Part shown: one piece after another, positions 1 through 15,500 of the stretch | How positions within the stretch are numbered: position 1 is the stretch's first letter | Layout: each line of letters starts with the position of its first letter | Source of the DNA: Dryomyza anilis | Lineage: Eukaryota > Arthropoda > Insecta > Diptera > Dryomyzidae | Reading direction: 5' to 3' | Length of the DNA: 64,000 bases | NCBI GenBank assembly: GCA_951804985.1 | Contig: OX638131.1 | Span: 88,610,349-88,674,348, forward strand | Made by a program: the position numbers and the translations under genes | Notes under the pieces: model-generated | The model's database searches: none | What the model saw: the letters and a program-made list of their open reading frames with translations, nothing else | What the model was told of the DNA's origin: nothing

Positions 1-118
1 TTATAAAAATCAAACATATTTTAGACAGTATTATTTATATATTTTTGTTCTATATAACATGATAAAAGTTTACAATTTTTTATAAAAAAAATATTATAAC
101 AAATTATTTTAACTAAAA

Positions 119-124
119 TTTATT
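119..124 (-). promoter_or_regulatory. Candidate poly(A) signal AATAAA of the kinesin gene
   Basis: On the minus strand AATAAA lies about 33 bases after the stop codon at 157. The region is very AT-rich, so a chance match is possible. Confidence 0.35.
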
Positions 125-156
125 ATATTATAAAAGCTAAGATATAAAAATAATAA

Positions 157-502
157 TTATTTTTTAATTGATTTAATGCGAAAAGTATGAAATTTATTTT
201 TATTTCTACGTATACTTTTCGGACTATTTGATTTGCTGCGCATATTAAATAGTTTTTCGGTTGTATCACCCGCAGTACTATCGCAATTTTGCACAATAAT
301 CGGTTGTCTTGCAGTGGCTTTGATATTTCTTGCTGTTGTCTCCACCGGTTTCTTACTACAACTACTGTCGCCAACAGTATTTTCATGTATTGATTGGAAA
401 TTTTCAATGGTTTTATTACTGCCATCAACACTTTCGAAGGCATGATTGCTGCGGGAATATTTTTGATTATCTTTCAATTTAATTCTCATTGTTCTTGAGG
501 TT
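157..502 (-). CDS. Klp31E: Kinesin coding exon 10 (C-terminal tail)
   Basis: The acceptor is a T-rich tract ending TTTAAG at 503-504. The previous exon leaves two bases (TT) and this exon supplies A, giving Leu, then [10 protein letters not shown] and on to the stop at 157-159. It adds 115 codons including the stop. The peptide is basic and rich in Ser, Asn and Lys, with no recognised domain and no WD40 signature. The splice fit in frame is the main evidence. An alternative is that translation stops at the TAA inside the previous donor if that intron is retained. Confidence 0.72.
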
Positions 503-3500
503 CTTAAAGTGTGTGAAAAAAATGAAATAATTCAGTTTAAAGCCACATAATTAATAGATTATTAGATTAATAGTGGAAATTGCAAAGGCAAAATGCTTGA
601 TATAATTGTAATTGGCTGTTATATGTATTTAAAATATTTTAAAAAAGTATTAAACTTCGTCTAAAAATTGGATCTTTTATAAATTTAAAAATTTTCAATG
701 TTTAGTTTAAATAAAATTATGATAAACATTTCATAACTGTAGTAGCCCTAAGAATGATTGCTATGATTATATTTGATTGTTATAAAATTTCAAAATATTT
801 TAAATATTTACTAAATTCTTGCTCAAAATTATAAAAGATACAAATTTCAAACATTTTCAATGTTTAGTCTAACCGTATGCAAAATAATATGAATATGCGA
901 AACATTTTATATTTGAATTAGCGTAGAAATGATGCTATGATTATATTAGATTTTTACAATAATTCGAAATGTTTTAAATATGTACGAAATTTTCGCTAGA
1001 ATTTGTAAAGATATAAATTTTGATATTTTCAATGGTTCTGACAAATATTTTATAGCTGCAGTAACTATTGTGATTACTATCACAAAATTTATTTATTACA
1101 GTAATTCAAAATATTTTAAATATTTACTAAATTCCTACTTGAAATGGTAAAAGATATATATTTCGAACATTCTAACCATATGCAAAATAATATGATTATG
1201 CCGATCATTTAATAACTGCAGTAGGATAAGAATGATTGCTACAAATTTCGAACATTTTCAATGTTTAGTCTAACTGTAGGCAAAATAATATGATTATGCG
1301 AAACATTTTATAATTTAATTAGCGTAGTAATGATTGCTATGATTATATTTGATTTTTACAATAATTCGAAATGTTTTAAAAATGTACTAAATTTTCCCTA
1401 GAAATTGTAATAGATATAAATATTGATATTTTTAATGTTTAGCGTAACCATACGCATGGTTCTGACAAATATTTTTATTTATTTATCACAGTAATTCAAA
1501 ATATTTTAAATATTTACTAAATTCTTGCATGAAATTGTAAAAGATATACATTTCGAACTTTCTAACCATATGCAAAATAATATGATTATGACAAACATTT
1601 AATAACTGCAGTAGGCTAAGAATGATTGCTATGATTATAGTTGGTTGTTACAATAATTCAAAATATTTTAAATATTCACTTAAATCTTTCTAGAAATTGT
1701 TTAAAATATAAATTTGCATATATTTTAAATGTTTAGCCTAATCACATCCAATTAAATATGATTATGACAAACATTTAATAACTGCAGTAGGATAAGAAAG
1801 ATTGCTATGATTATAGTTGGTTGTTACAATAATTCAAAATATTTTAAATATTCACTAAATTCTTTCTAGAAATTGTATAAAATATAAATATGCATATATT
1901 TTAAATGTTTAGTCTAACCACGTCCAAATAAATATGATTATGACAAAGATTTAATAACTACAGTACGATAAGAATGATTGCTATGATTATAGTTGGTTGT
2001 TACAATAATTCAAAATATTTTAAATATTCACTAAATTCATTCTAGAAATTGTATAAATTATAAATTTGCATATATTTTAAATGTTTAGCCTAATCACATC
2101 CAAATAAATATGATTATGACAAACATTTAATAACTGCAGTAGGCTAAGAAAGATTGCTATTATTATAGTTGGTTGTTATAATAATTCAAAATATTTTAAA
2201 TATTCACTAAATTCTTTCTAGAAATTGTATTAAATATAAATTTGAATATATTGTAAATGTTAAGCCTAACCCCATCGAAATAATTATGTTTATGACAAAC
2301 ATTTAATAACTGCAATAGGCTAAGAATGATTGCTATGATTATAGTTGGTTGTTACAATAATTCAAAATAGTTTAAATATTCACTAAATTCTTTCTAGAAA
2401 TTGTATAAAATATAAATTTGGATATATTGTATTGTAGCCTAACCCCATCCAAATAAATATGATTATGACAAACATCTAATAACTGCAGTAGGCTAAGAAC
2501 GATTGCTATGATTATAGTTGGTTGTTACAATAATTCAAAATATTTTAAATATTCACTAAATTCTTTCTAGAAATTGTATAAAATATAAATTTGGATATAT
2601 ATTAAATGTTTAGCCTAATCACATCCATATAAATATGATTATGACAAATATTTTATATCTCCAGAGATTGCTAAGATTGTTTTCTAAAATCGTGAAATTA
2701 CTGTGTGCAAAAAATAGAGTAATATGTAGATTCAAATCACTTTCATCCTCGAAATTTGTGCTCTATCTCTCTTTTTGTAGAATAGTCAAATATATATTTA
2801 ATTTTAGTTTAAATAAGTTCGTACTTATTTACTACGTTTTTCATAATAAATATATTTAAAATAAGTTAAAAAATAAAATATAATTATTTCTAAAATGTAT
2901 TCAATCAATGTACTTACAAGTCAATCGTTGACGTGGGCGACGGACTGCGACTGACCGATCGGCGCACCACATACGACTCCGACATAATGGTGTTGGTGCC
3001 ATCGGCGGGAATGTCATAGGTGCCATTGCTATTCAGCGACTTCTGTGAGCCGCTCAAATTATTGGTGGCATTCAGTTTGCCGCTCAAATTCAGCGACTCA
3101 AAGAGATCCGATATCTGCACCGAATTGTTCTGTGCGAGAAAATGTTGCAACAACTGCTGCTGTATGCTCGACTCCTGTTGCACCTCCTTCAGCAGCGACT
3201 CATGCTCGACGAGACGATTTTCAGAGAGCGATGAATTGCACGACAACTGTATGGCGCTGCTTGTCAAATGCTCGAGCAGGAATTTTGCCTCATCCACATT
3301 GCGTACATTGCCGATAAGCAGCTGCAATGACTGCGAATCGTTGCTAGCATCTTTGCCCTCCTCAAATTCAATGATGGCCTGCTGCACTTGCGCCATATTA
3401 TCCTGTATATAATTCAGATTCGATTTGAGTGTATCCTCCTCGTTGGCTAATTCGAGACTCTTGCCCGCGGTGCGTTGACGTGCACGCACTGCTGCCAGGT

Positions 3501-6500
3501 CGCGTATTAACGTCTCACGTTCGTGCATCAGACGTTCCAGTTCTTTTTCGAGTTGCAGCACCGCCTGTTTGTTGCGTGCCGCACGTGAAATGGCACGATG
3601 TAAATTGTCCCAACGTTGACGTGCGGCACGTGTGTTGTACGTTTTCGTGTCACGTCTGTAACTGGTCGATGCAATGGTTGTTGATGATGTTGCCGCCCCT
3701 GCGGCAATACGTCCGGCCGCTTTCTGACTGAGTGTTCCACCGCGTTGACTACGACGCAACGCTGAGACCTCCTCTGTTTTGCGTTTCAGTATCTGATCCT
3801 TGGCGTGCATTTGCGCCTGCAGCGTTTTGACGGTATTCTGTTGGCGCCGCTGCTCCTTGCGCAACTGCGCGATTTCGCGCGCTTTGCGTGTGTCGGCTTC
3901 CTTGTGGCGATTCGTTTGCTCGGACATTTTGCGCATGAGGCGTGTCTGTAAAGAGACGGAGAATTTGCGTGTTTTAGGAAAATGTTTGTAAAATTAAGAA
4001 AAAAAATTTTTTTTCGTAATCTTTTTAATACGTTGTAGTATTAAAAATATTTGTAAAATTACAAAATGTTTGTATTATTACAAAATTTTTTGAAATAATA
4101 AAATTTTGTTGTAGTTTTACAAAAAAAAAAAAAAATATTATATCAAAATTTTACAATATTTTTGAATTATTACAAAATTTTTCGTATTATTATGAAATGT
4201 TTGTATTATTTAAAATTATTTCAATATATTTTATTATTACCAAAGTTTTTGTATTATTAAAAAATTGTTGTATTATAACAAAAATGTTCGTGTTATTACA
4301 AAATTTTTGTATTATTAAAATGTTTGTACATTATAAAATGTTTGTATAATTAAAAAAAAATTGCAAAATATTTGTATTATTACAAAAGTTTTGTATTAAT
4401 ACCAAATGTTTGTATTATTACATATTTTTTTTGTATTATTACAAAATTTTAAATAATAATACAATTTTTTGTAATATTTCAAATTATTTTAAATAATTAT
4501 ACAATTTTTTGTATTATTTAAAAATATTTGGATTATTACAAAAATAAGTAAAATAAAAAAAAAATGCAAAATTTTTGTATTATTACAAAAGTTTAGTATT
4601 ATTACAAAATGTTTGTATTACTACACATTTTTTGTATTATTACAAAATTTTAGATTAAATTTACAATTTTTTGTATTATTAGAAAAATATTTGGATTTTT
4701 ACAAAATTATGTAAATAAAAAACAAAATAACAAAATATTTAATTATTACAAAATTTTTGTATTATTACTAAATTTTTGTATTATTACAAAATTTTTGTAT
4801 TATTACAAAATGTTTGTATTATTACAACATTTTTGTATTATATTACAAAAGTTTTATATTTTTACAAAAGCTTTGTATTTTTACAAAAGCTTTGTATATT
4901 TACAAAATGTTTGCATTTATTAAATATTACCGAAATTTAAAAAGGCATTATTAAGAAAAGTACGCACCTTAATGTTCTTGAGCTCCGCCAACTCGGATCG
5001 CAGATTACGCAGCTTCACCTCCTGCGCCTGCAGCTCGCGCTGCTGCCGTATATGTTCGCGTTGCGCCTGCTGCAATTTTTTCATCTCACGCTGCATGTCG
5101 CCCAACTTGCGCTCGTACTCTTCCTTGACTTTTTTGATTTTGTCCGTGGGCTGATTGGCATGACTGGGACCTGTTTTAAATAAAATGTAAAAAGTACAAT
5201 GAAAAATTGTTTAAATTTTAAATTATTTAATGCATTATTTACCCATATTGGCGAGCACTTCATCGCGTTCCTTTTGCGTATTCGAAATCTTGCAGTTCAG
5301 GACACTCAGTTTCTCCTCGTAGTGCTGACGCATCATTTGCATGCGCTGCTGCGATAGCTCCAGCTGCTCGATAAGCTTCGATTTGATCTCAATGTCGGAG
5401 TTGATGTCATTCAGATCTGCCTGCATTTCGATGTCTGCGAAAGAAGTAAGAAAATAAATTAAAGATGTCAAAATTAAACTCAATTTAATACTCAAATTTG
5501 AAAATCAACAAAAAATTGCAATTATCAAAAAAAAAAAAAAATTCTGTACTATACATTTTTGTTAAAAATATTAAAATTTTCAATAAGACATACATTTTTC
5601 ATTTTATATTACATTTTTCTCTAAAAATAAAAATTTTTACAAATATTGTAGCAAAAAATTATTTCTTTCTATTTGTTTTACGGACTCAAGGTTCAATTGA
5701 AAATACTCTTTTATATTATATTTTAATTTTATTATGTCTTTGAACATCTTTGGTCAAAATATAAAGAGTATTTTCATTTGGATATTGAGCCCGTAAAACA
5801 AATTATTTAATATTTGAAATGAATACTATATTACTAAAATTTAGTATTTTCCAATTTCTTAAAATATTTGCCCCACCTTTATCATCCGATTCGGTATCAC
5901 TGTCGCCGCTCTCATCACTATCATTGTTACTGAGTACTGCGGCAACATTGGAGTTATTGCCGTCATCGTTGAAGCCGGGCAATGAACGTGACATTAGCTG
6001 TTCGCGATTCTTCTCGAGCTCACGTTTGGCCAGATTAATCAAATCGTCCGGATCTAAAAAATATAGAAGACAAAGAATACATTTTAATACAGATAATAAA
6101 TATTAAAATACACACTAAAAAAACAACATTATTAAAACTCAACCAACTACCAAATTTAACATAATTATGACTAATTCATAAATTAAGTTTTCATTGAATT
6201 TATAAAGAGTCGCAGTTTCATAATATATATGAAGAGTATTTATAGTAGTTATAAAAGAATTCATTGTATTTATGAAATATTCATTCTTTATATGAAATAT
6301 TCATAGTATTTATGAAGTATTCATAGTGTTTATGAAACTTCTTAATTTGGTATATGCAAAATATATCAACATTATGAATAATTCATAATAATAATGGAGT
6401 TTTCATAGTATCTATGAGGTAGTCTTAGTATTTTTGAACAGTATTCATATAAATTATGAAATATTCTTATTATATACGAATATCATTCATAGTATAAATT

Positions 6501-9500
6501 AAGTATTTGTAGTGGATATATTATTTATGAAATATTCATTGTTTTTTTATGAAGTATTCATAATATTTATGAATTTCTTAATTAAATTTATGAATCTAGT
6601 ATAGGATAATTATGAATAAATCATAATAATAATGATCTATGAAGTATCTATGAAGTATTCTTATTATTTTTAAAGAGTATATATAATATTTATGAAGTAT
6701 TCATACAATTTAAGAAATACACATAATATTTATGAAAAGTTTTCATAGTATTTAATATGTATTAAAAGCTTTAATGAATATTTTAATATAATGATACTGG
6801 TACAAATTAATTTTTCATTATATTTTATGATTCAATAATATTAATAATAAAATATACATATTATTCATAAAATATTCATAGCATTTATGAATTTGTTCAT
6901 CAATATTATGTATCTAATATTAGCTTGAATTACAATGAATATTTCCATTAACATTATAAACTTTATTTCCCTATACAACAAAACTACTTACTTTCCGTAA
7001 GCACGTTACGGATACCCTTTCCGAAATTCCGTGGTGTATTTCCCGCAGTAGAAACTGTTGCACTTTTCTTGAGCTGCTGATACATTTCCTCGGACTCTAT
7101 GAGTTTGGCCTGTAATTTTTCAATTTCACTTAAATAGCCGGCAACCATATTGGTTACAGATCGATCAGAAGTATTATCGTCGTCTAACGACTGTGACCAA
7201 CCATGCATTTCTTTCTCCAACTTCAGCGAGCAATTCTTTTCCGTCAAGACATTTATGGTTTCTTGCATGGCTTTCAGACGCTGTTGCAGGCGTTTGTTGT
7301 CGGCCAACAGCATCGAATTCTCATGGAATGTGTCCGAGAGGGAGGAGTTGCCTTCGGCATCTGTAAGACGTTTGCCCTGTGCGAAACGAGCAGATCAAAA
7401 ATGTTAAATGAAAGTTTTTTTTTTTAATAATTCCCAAATAGCACAAACCTGCTTAAACTCGAGCAGCTCCATTTGTAGCGCCGCAATTTCACGTCGCAAC
7501 TGTGAGATGGCGCGCGAACTTTGATCCTGATTGATTTGTACTTTATTCTTGATGTTACGCGCACGATTCGCATATTTCAAAGTGTTCAACGTCTCCATGA
7601 AATCGCGATCGCACGGCGAAACACACGCAATCATCAGCGTCTGACTATTGCCGCCCAGTGAATCTTGCAGCAGACGCGTCAGTTTCGAGTCACGATACGG
7701 CACATGTGTCGCACGTTTTGACTTGTCGCCCAGCGCCGAGATGCAATTGCCCAACGCCAGCAGGCCGCAATTAATCGAAATACCTTCGCGTGCACGTTCA
7801 CCAGTGGCACCTGTTCTTTTTAGACGCTCCGAACCGGCCAAATCGACAAAATGAAATTTGGAGGTTAGGGTCTCCAGATCATCTTCGCCGTTGCCGCTGT
7901 CCTCGGAGCAGATGACGCGTTGTCGGCGAATGAGTATCGTGAAGAGCGCATGTGAACGTGACGACTGATCGTTCATCTGGGTGGAGGCGGTGGTGCGTGC
8001 CAAGGCGCCTTGCTGCAGGCATCTGAAGTAGGGCGCGAATAAAATGTTTACAAATTGGTCAAAATAATGTATTGAAATGTGAAACATAGACACGTTCTTT
8101 TAAATATAAATAGAAATTAATAACATTTTCCCAATCGTCCCAATTCTCAGCAAAAATCAAAAACGATGATGGTTTAAGCTGGATTTTGGTGAATTCCACG
8201 AGGCGAGCGACAAAATTTTATTGAACTTTTATCCATCACTTAAATACAAAAAAACTAACCTCAGCGCCTCTTGCGGTCCACAGATCGGTTGTATTGTCGC
8301 ACCCGTCACGCTTATCTGTCCCGTCGCATCCTCGTGTATTTTATACGCCTTACCCTTGTTGTAAGGATCCAGCAGATCGATAATATCCTCATTATAGAGC
8401 TCCATAAATTGCGCGGCAACACTGAACTCAGTGGTGCCGACAACCGGCTTTCCGCTCTGGTCACACTGTCGACCCTGAATATGTTCGATGCCATCGAATA
8501 TGTGACGCACCGCACGAGGTATAATGCCCTGTTGGGTTTCTTTAAGTTCGTGATCGAAACCCGTGCCCATGGTGAAGGTTTTGCCAGAGCCCGTTTGGCC
8601 GTAGGCCAGAACGGTGGCATTGTAGCCGTGCAGGGCGCCCTCGACAAGACGCTCTACGCAGGCGGCATATATTTCGGCCTTGAATAAATAATATATTTAA
8701 AAAAGTTTTAAAAGTAAAAAAAAACTAAAAATATATTTTTTTATAAAATGTTTAGATGTATAGATTGGTGCTGATGCGCACAACAAAAGAATATTGATAG
8801 AAACACGAAATTAGAGACGAAATTGGAAATTAAGGTCGAAAATATCCAAATTTTACTTTAAATATTCGAGACGATATTCGAAATTTCCATCATTTTCGAG
8901 ATTGAGGCAAGAAAATCTTGATCGTGTGTATCACTAGTATTTATTTGAATAATAAAAAATTACTGAATGAATTCAAATAAAAAGATTAAATTATCTTAAT
9001 ATTTGATATCATTTTTTTTTTGTTCTTAACGTTTAGAAATTGTTTTATCTAATCCATAACTTAAATTATAAAATTTAGCTTGTTACTTTTATCTAATACA
9101 ACGACGATTTGTAATATTGTTATTTTTATTCATAAATACTGCCTAAAACTCACCTGCGTTTGGGAAATGTCAGCCACATAATCAAAAGTGAAGGCTTTGT
9201 CCGAACCGAGTACCACTTGTGGTTCACCCGGTGTAATTGTGGTGCATATGCGGCACATATCGATCACTTCGCGCGGATTTTGCGGTCGTATTCTGTAAAT
9301 AAAATGCAAAAAAAAAATATTAATATTTTTAAATAATATATATTCTGAAAGTGACGTAATTTAAAATAAATTTCAATGTTTTAAAAATCAAGTAATATGA
9401 AATCAAAATTTGTGTGACGAAATGTTGACGTCAAATTTTCGTTTCGAAATACAAAAAGTGGGTATTTATTTCATATATTATTCTAAATAGGTACCTATAT

Positions 9501-12500
9501 ATCGTAATTCAAGAGAGAGCTGAATTTGATTTCTTGTATGAGCAAAAAATTAAATATTTTGATTCTGGTAGTCACTTTTGTAAACAACTTATTTATATTT
9601 TATGTTTTTTTTTTTAACCAACACTCAGGGGCCCTATTCATGCAATGCATATTGTGGATCGTAGAAAGGAATATAGGTTAGAGGTAGGATGGGAAGATAG
9701 AGTAGTGTCGGTGAATGTTTGTTTTTAATTTTGCCAATATCAAAAATGTCGAAAAACACACGCAGGGAGATTGTTCCACAAACGTATCGTGCAACTGAAG
9801 AACGAATTCTCTCTCTAATGCGTGGTTCTGTTGAGAGCCGAGTGAACTACAAAGGGGTGGTCTTGGTTCGATGGCCGAGGGAAACGAGATAACACACGAC
9901 ATGTGTTTCGTTTGCTTAACATTTATTTTCTTAGAATAAATTTGTTACCCAATTTTATCAGGTTTTTTGCAATAGTTTCAGATCAGGTTTCAATAAGTAG
10001 GCTTTAGATCAGGATTCTTTGTAAATGATGGACCAGGATACCTTATGTGGCTTTGAAATTAGGATTAGATTATTTGAATAGTATGTTCTCCGCCAGAAAT
10101 ACTAGTCAAAAACTGATAAGAATTTAAAAAATAGTTACTTGCCAGAAAAACTAGTCAAGAACTTGTTGGTTACTGGTAGGAAGATGACCAGAAACCAAAG
10201 GGTTTTACTGGCTAGTTTCTGGTTGGAAAGTGCGTGACATCGCTTGCGAGTTACACGACAAGTGACTAATAAAACTGTATACTGCACAGTGGGCTGAGAA
10301 TTAAAAAGTTTGACCATAATTCACGATATTCGGTACTTTAATATTTTCGAGGTCACTGAAAACTAATCTGATATCAAAAATTTAAAAATCAAAATGGCAG
10401 ATCCAATATGTACATATATGGTTTCGAGGTCTCTGATTGCGAAATATTAGCTGCGTTTCCGTGGTACTTGAACCAGATCTGTTTCACGCGAACGCCATCG
10501 GTTATATTTTAATAAATTTGGCAACACTGTTTTCGTCTCACAATAGCACAAACAAATTTACTTTTGATACGTACAGTACCAGATCAGTAATTGATCCAAA
10601 AACGAACCTGGTTCTAATTGTTTGTTTTTGTTTTGTATATGAAAATGATCTACGGATCAGGATCAAAAACCACGGGAACGCAGCTATTGAATTCAAAATA
10701 TGACAGTATTTCAAAGAAAATTAGTACATATATGGTTTCGAGGTCTCTGATCACGAAACTGATATCAAAAATGCAAACAAATAAAAACATCGCTCAAATA
10801 TGGAAGATTAATTTTCTTTACTTTTTAAATTCTTGATTATTTTACTACATATGTATGTTATGTGGTTTCGGCTATATTCCAAAATTTACGTCATTATCTG
10901 CAAAGGATATACAATATGATTTTTCGATTGTTCCAAAACTTTGAACTCAATTATTTCGTTTTTTGTCAGTTTTTGAGCCTTATTCAATGTTTGCATGAAC
11001 CCTTTATTTCTATTAATTTTAAATAAATTTGAATACAGATTATACAAATATAGAAATATGGGAAAGTAAAACAGTAATTATTCGAAAATATATAACACAA
11101 GAAATAATGATATGATAATAACTTGACGTTCATAGAAACTGTATCATGTTAAGAAAATGTCCATTTAAACACACTTTACCAATTATTTGGTAACTTAATA
11201 ACAGTTAAATCAATAAATATTTTATCAAAAGTATCAGTTATTCATTTTCCGATGCCTACTAGTTCATACGGTGCTTGTGAAAAGCTGAACTACATATCTT
11301 TGCAAAATCTTAAAATGTGCACCCTTTCTACATACACCTAAGACAGTAAAACAAAACTGCATACCAATTTTTCCAATATCGCGTGAAGCCCGACACATAT
11401 GCAAAAAAACATCTATATCTAAATTTAATTTTCCGAAAAATTTCACTTTTGAATATTTTACTAAATCAAAAATGACAGTAAATATATACGTTGATGTCTC
11501 CTTGTTTCGATACAATTTATTTTTTTACATATATCTTTTTAAACTTTAAATCTTATAAGATATTAAAGGTTAAGAAAATCGTGTTTCTGGCACATATATC
11601 ATACGTAAATCGATTTTAATTATCATACCATCAAATTTAAACATTTTGGTGGCCTTATTGAATCCGCCATTTTGAATTTTTATTTGTTGATAACATATTC
11701 TTAATCGGCGTTATCGAAATTATATTAGTACATTTTTTTTACACAAAGTATATAATTAATTTTGGCCAAAATATCCAGTCCACAGAATTGAAATGAGCCT
11801 GATCGTTTCAAGTGGCCTTTGGTAGGTATGGCTTATCGTATTATAATTGGGGATGGATACGAAATTAGGCTAACTATTACCTATTTTCACTCGTCTACAT
11901 TTTGTTTGGAGTTCAATAGAAATTATTACATGTTAATTAAAAAATAAAAATCTGTAATTGTTACATACAAATATGTATTTTTTAACGTTTTCAAAAACAA
12001 TATGTAAAAACATATAAATTTAAAATAAACTGAGCCAATAAAAGGCACCTTTACCCTATAAAGTATTTATATATCAATGATCATGCTGTCATCAAGTTCA
12101 ACTTGTTCGTATAGTGTCTTTGTCACCGGCAATTTATATGCCCGGGTAGCTCAGTCGGTAGAGCATTGGACTTTTAATCCAAGGGTCCAGGGTTCAAGTC
12201 CCTGCTCGGGCGAGCTTTTTTTTTATACATTTTTTTTATACTTTTTTTTATAATTTTTTTATACTTAATTTTTATTTATATATAATTTTATATTTGAATC
12301 TAAATTTTGTATGTATATTTTGTATTTTATTTATAATTTATTATAATTTAGAATTTTAATTTACAATTATTTATTGTTTTTTTTAATTTGTAATAGAATT
12401 TATTTCATAAAATTGCTTTATTTATATTTATGAATTTTTATTTACTTTTTTTACATTACTTTTTTATATTTAAATTAAAAACTAAAGCCAATTATAATTT

Positions 12501-15500
12501 TATCAAATTGTATTTGCAGACAACATTTATTTGAAACATTTATTGAAATAAAACATGTTAATGAAATATTTAAGAATGATAAAAAGCTGTTAATTAAACA
12601 ACCTATTAAAATACATAATAACTTTAATAAAAATATTAGCCCGTAACTATAGTCAAAATTAAGCTGGAGCTTAAATTTAATTACGACTTTTTTGACAGTT
12701 TTCCTATGAAAATAATTGTCAAAAAGCTATACATTAAAATAAACTCCAGTTTAAAAATGACTATAGTTACGCGCCATTGTATTTAAATAATACAAATATA
12801 AGAAAATAAATAAAATAAAAAAAAACTGGAGATGCCGGGGATTGAACCCGGGGCCTCTCACATGCAAAGCGAGCGCTCTACCACTGAGCTACATCCCCGT
12901 TGTACCCATCGACGTCCAACAGTAGTATTAAATCAATTTTAATTGGAGATACACATTCTCAAAAAGATCACACAATAAATTAACAAAATCAGCAAAATTT
13001 TGATTGTTTTATTTGCAGAAACTTAAAATTTATATGTGAAATATATGGGCCATTCCACACCAAATCGATCATCGCTTGGAAAGGACCCTTTTTAAAATTA
13101 TGAAAAAATGAATTGGGAAAGTTAGGTCACATGGGTAAGTTCGGTCACATTGGACGGACTTTATAGTCGGTCGGGCCGACTATGGAATACCCTACACCTT
13201 TGGTGTGGATATTAATGTGTGATATTTAATTGTATACCTTAATTTAAGTTATTAATTACGCTGAACGACAGACAGACAGACGGACATGGCTAAACACACT
13301 CGGGTAGTGATGCTGATCAAGAATATATATACTTTTCCATACCGGACACGCCTCCTAAGGGGCGTAGGTGTAGGGTATAAATATCACATATTCTGCTTGA
13401 TTTAATATAAATGTACATGTCAAAATTTCAAGATGGTATTTTGATGGCATCATATTTTAAAAAATAATTTACTAAATTTTTATTTATTTTTTGTATGTTG
13501 TAAAAAATCACGTTCGTGAATTATCGTAAAAACCCCTAAACGTGACACATTTTTCAAAATTATGACATTTTGACACATTTTTCAAAATTATGACGTATGA
13601 CCTTGAAAAACTGTTCAAAAAAGGACCTTCCAGAATTACCAAGGTCTCCATATTTTCACATCTTAATCCTTAAAGGTTGCTGACTCTTGTCGTGTAATCG
13701 GTTTCTCTGTAAAAAAATCACTTCGTGAATTATCGTGAAAACCCCTCAAACGTGACACATTTTTCAAAATTATGACATATGACCTTGAGAAACGGTTCAA
13801 CAAAGGTCTCCATATTTTCACATATTAATCATTAAAGGTTGCTGAATTTTGTCGTGTAATCGGTTTCTCTGTAAAAAAAATCACGTTCGTGAAAACGTGA
13901 CACATGACCCTGAAAGAACAGTAAATTTGTCCAGAATTCCCGTCATTAGAAATTGTTAAAAAAATATAAATTATATAAATGTATATTTTTATGTTGTGCT
14001 GAATTCTTGCGCACAACATAATTTTTTTACAGTAAAATTTGCAATACTTTTTTAATGTATTTGTAACTTTGATTTCAAATTGTCTCTAGTTTTTTGAGAT
14101 ATATACCATTTTTCTAAAAATGTAAAAGATATATCCCAAAATCAAATCTCAAAAACTAGATTCAATATTATAAAACTGACACCATTTTAGAAATCAGAGT
14201 TAGAAATACATTCAATAATTATTGCAACTTTTACTGTAGAAAACACATTTTTTTTTTGGTCAATGCATATCTCAATAAGCTTTATCAGTTGCCCAAATTT
14301 CATTGAAATCGAAAAGATAAAATCTCAAAATTAACTATGTTTGGTCGATTTGGTGTGGAATGGCCCATATACGAAATTTTTATTATTTTACATTTTTCAA
14401 CTCAAAGATATTAAACTTTTTATCATATTAAAATTTTTCAATTAAGTTTAACGTTTAAAAAATAATATATCGGCCATGTAACTGTTTATTTTTGAGACTA
14501 GTTAAAAATGTTCCGGATCACGAATCAAGTAAAATTTCTATTGAGAACACAAATTTGAAAACGAAATTGAATCGAACATTGTACCAAACCGCTATATATA
14601 TATATATTTTTATTATACAAATTAAAGTGCATAATCACAAAAATACAGAAACTTTTATTTTCAGTCACATTGTGTTTATCTAAAATAGTAACAATAACTT
14701 GTTCGTTGGAAGAATGTGGGTTAAATAGACGCCCACTTTGAAAAACCTCACAACTCATTCTGCATATTTTAAGTTGAAATTTTATGATTAATTTACACGC
14801 ATTAATATTTTATGGAGTAGTTTGAATGAAGCACGTGCACACCTTTGTATATTAAAAATATTAGATAGTGATGCTAATTAATATTTACTAATGTATCTTA
14901 AATTATACAAAATGAAGACATATGGGGAAATACAAGTAATATATTTGTATCAAAGCATAAACTGAAAAATAAGAGGTGTCCGAGTGGACATTGGGTAATA
15001 TTAAACTTAATTCACATCCCTATACACAGAAAAAAACGTAAATATAGCCAAAAAGGTACATCAACACAATCAAATTATTGCTAAAACTGCACCGACTAAA
15101 TTATTAATTGCATTAGCGTACACATTATTCATATCAGCAATCGCATTTGCTGGCAACAGCTATGTGTATTCGCATACCGCGTGAAATTGGTGGAATTCGC
15201 TTTGAATTGGAATTTATAGTTGGCGGTTGGCGCGCATATCAGTTCACATTTGGTTCATGTCAAAAGAAACGCTTATAGAGTTTGATCATACTCTATTGGT
15301 GCCGTTGAAAATAATGATGATGGCAATAGTTACATATTTATTTATGATTCATCATCATAAAAGTATGTTTGTTATACACTTTCACAAGAATTTATATTAT
15401 TCTTTTTTAATAAACTAAAAAAGGAAGAATTGTTATACTTTGAACATGCAAAAATACTTTTAAAACGTCGACCATGCCAAGTAAATTATGTGCTAGTTAA

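Noticed and set aside
540..2650. CRISPR-like regular spacing
   Set aside because: Units are contiguous 176-bp repeats without spacers, in a eukaryotic intron.
8271..8687. A 138-codon plus-strand frame over the kinesin motor exon
   Set aside because: Antisense shadow of a GC-rich conserved exon; the minus strand has clear kinesin motifs and splice sites.
10437..10836. Two overlapping plus-strand frames of 72-88 codons
   Set aside because: They lie in repeated AT-rich sequence, with no supporting splice or promoter signal.
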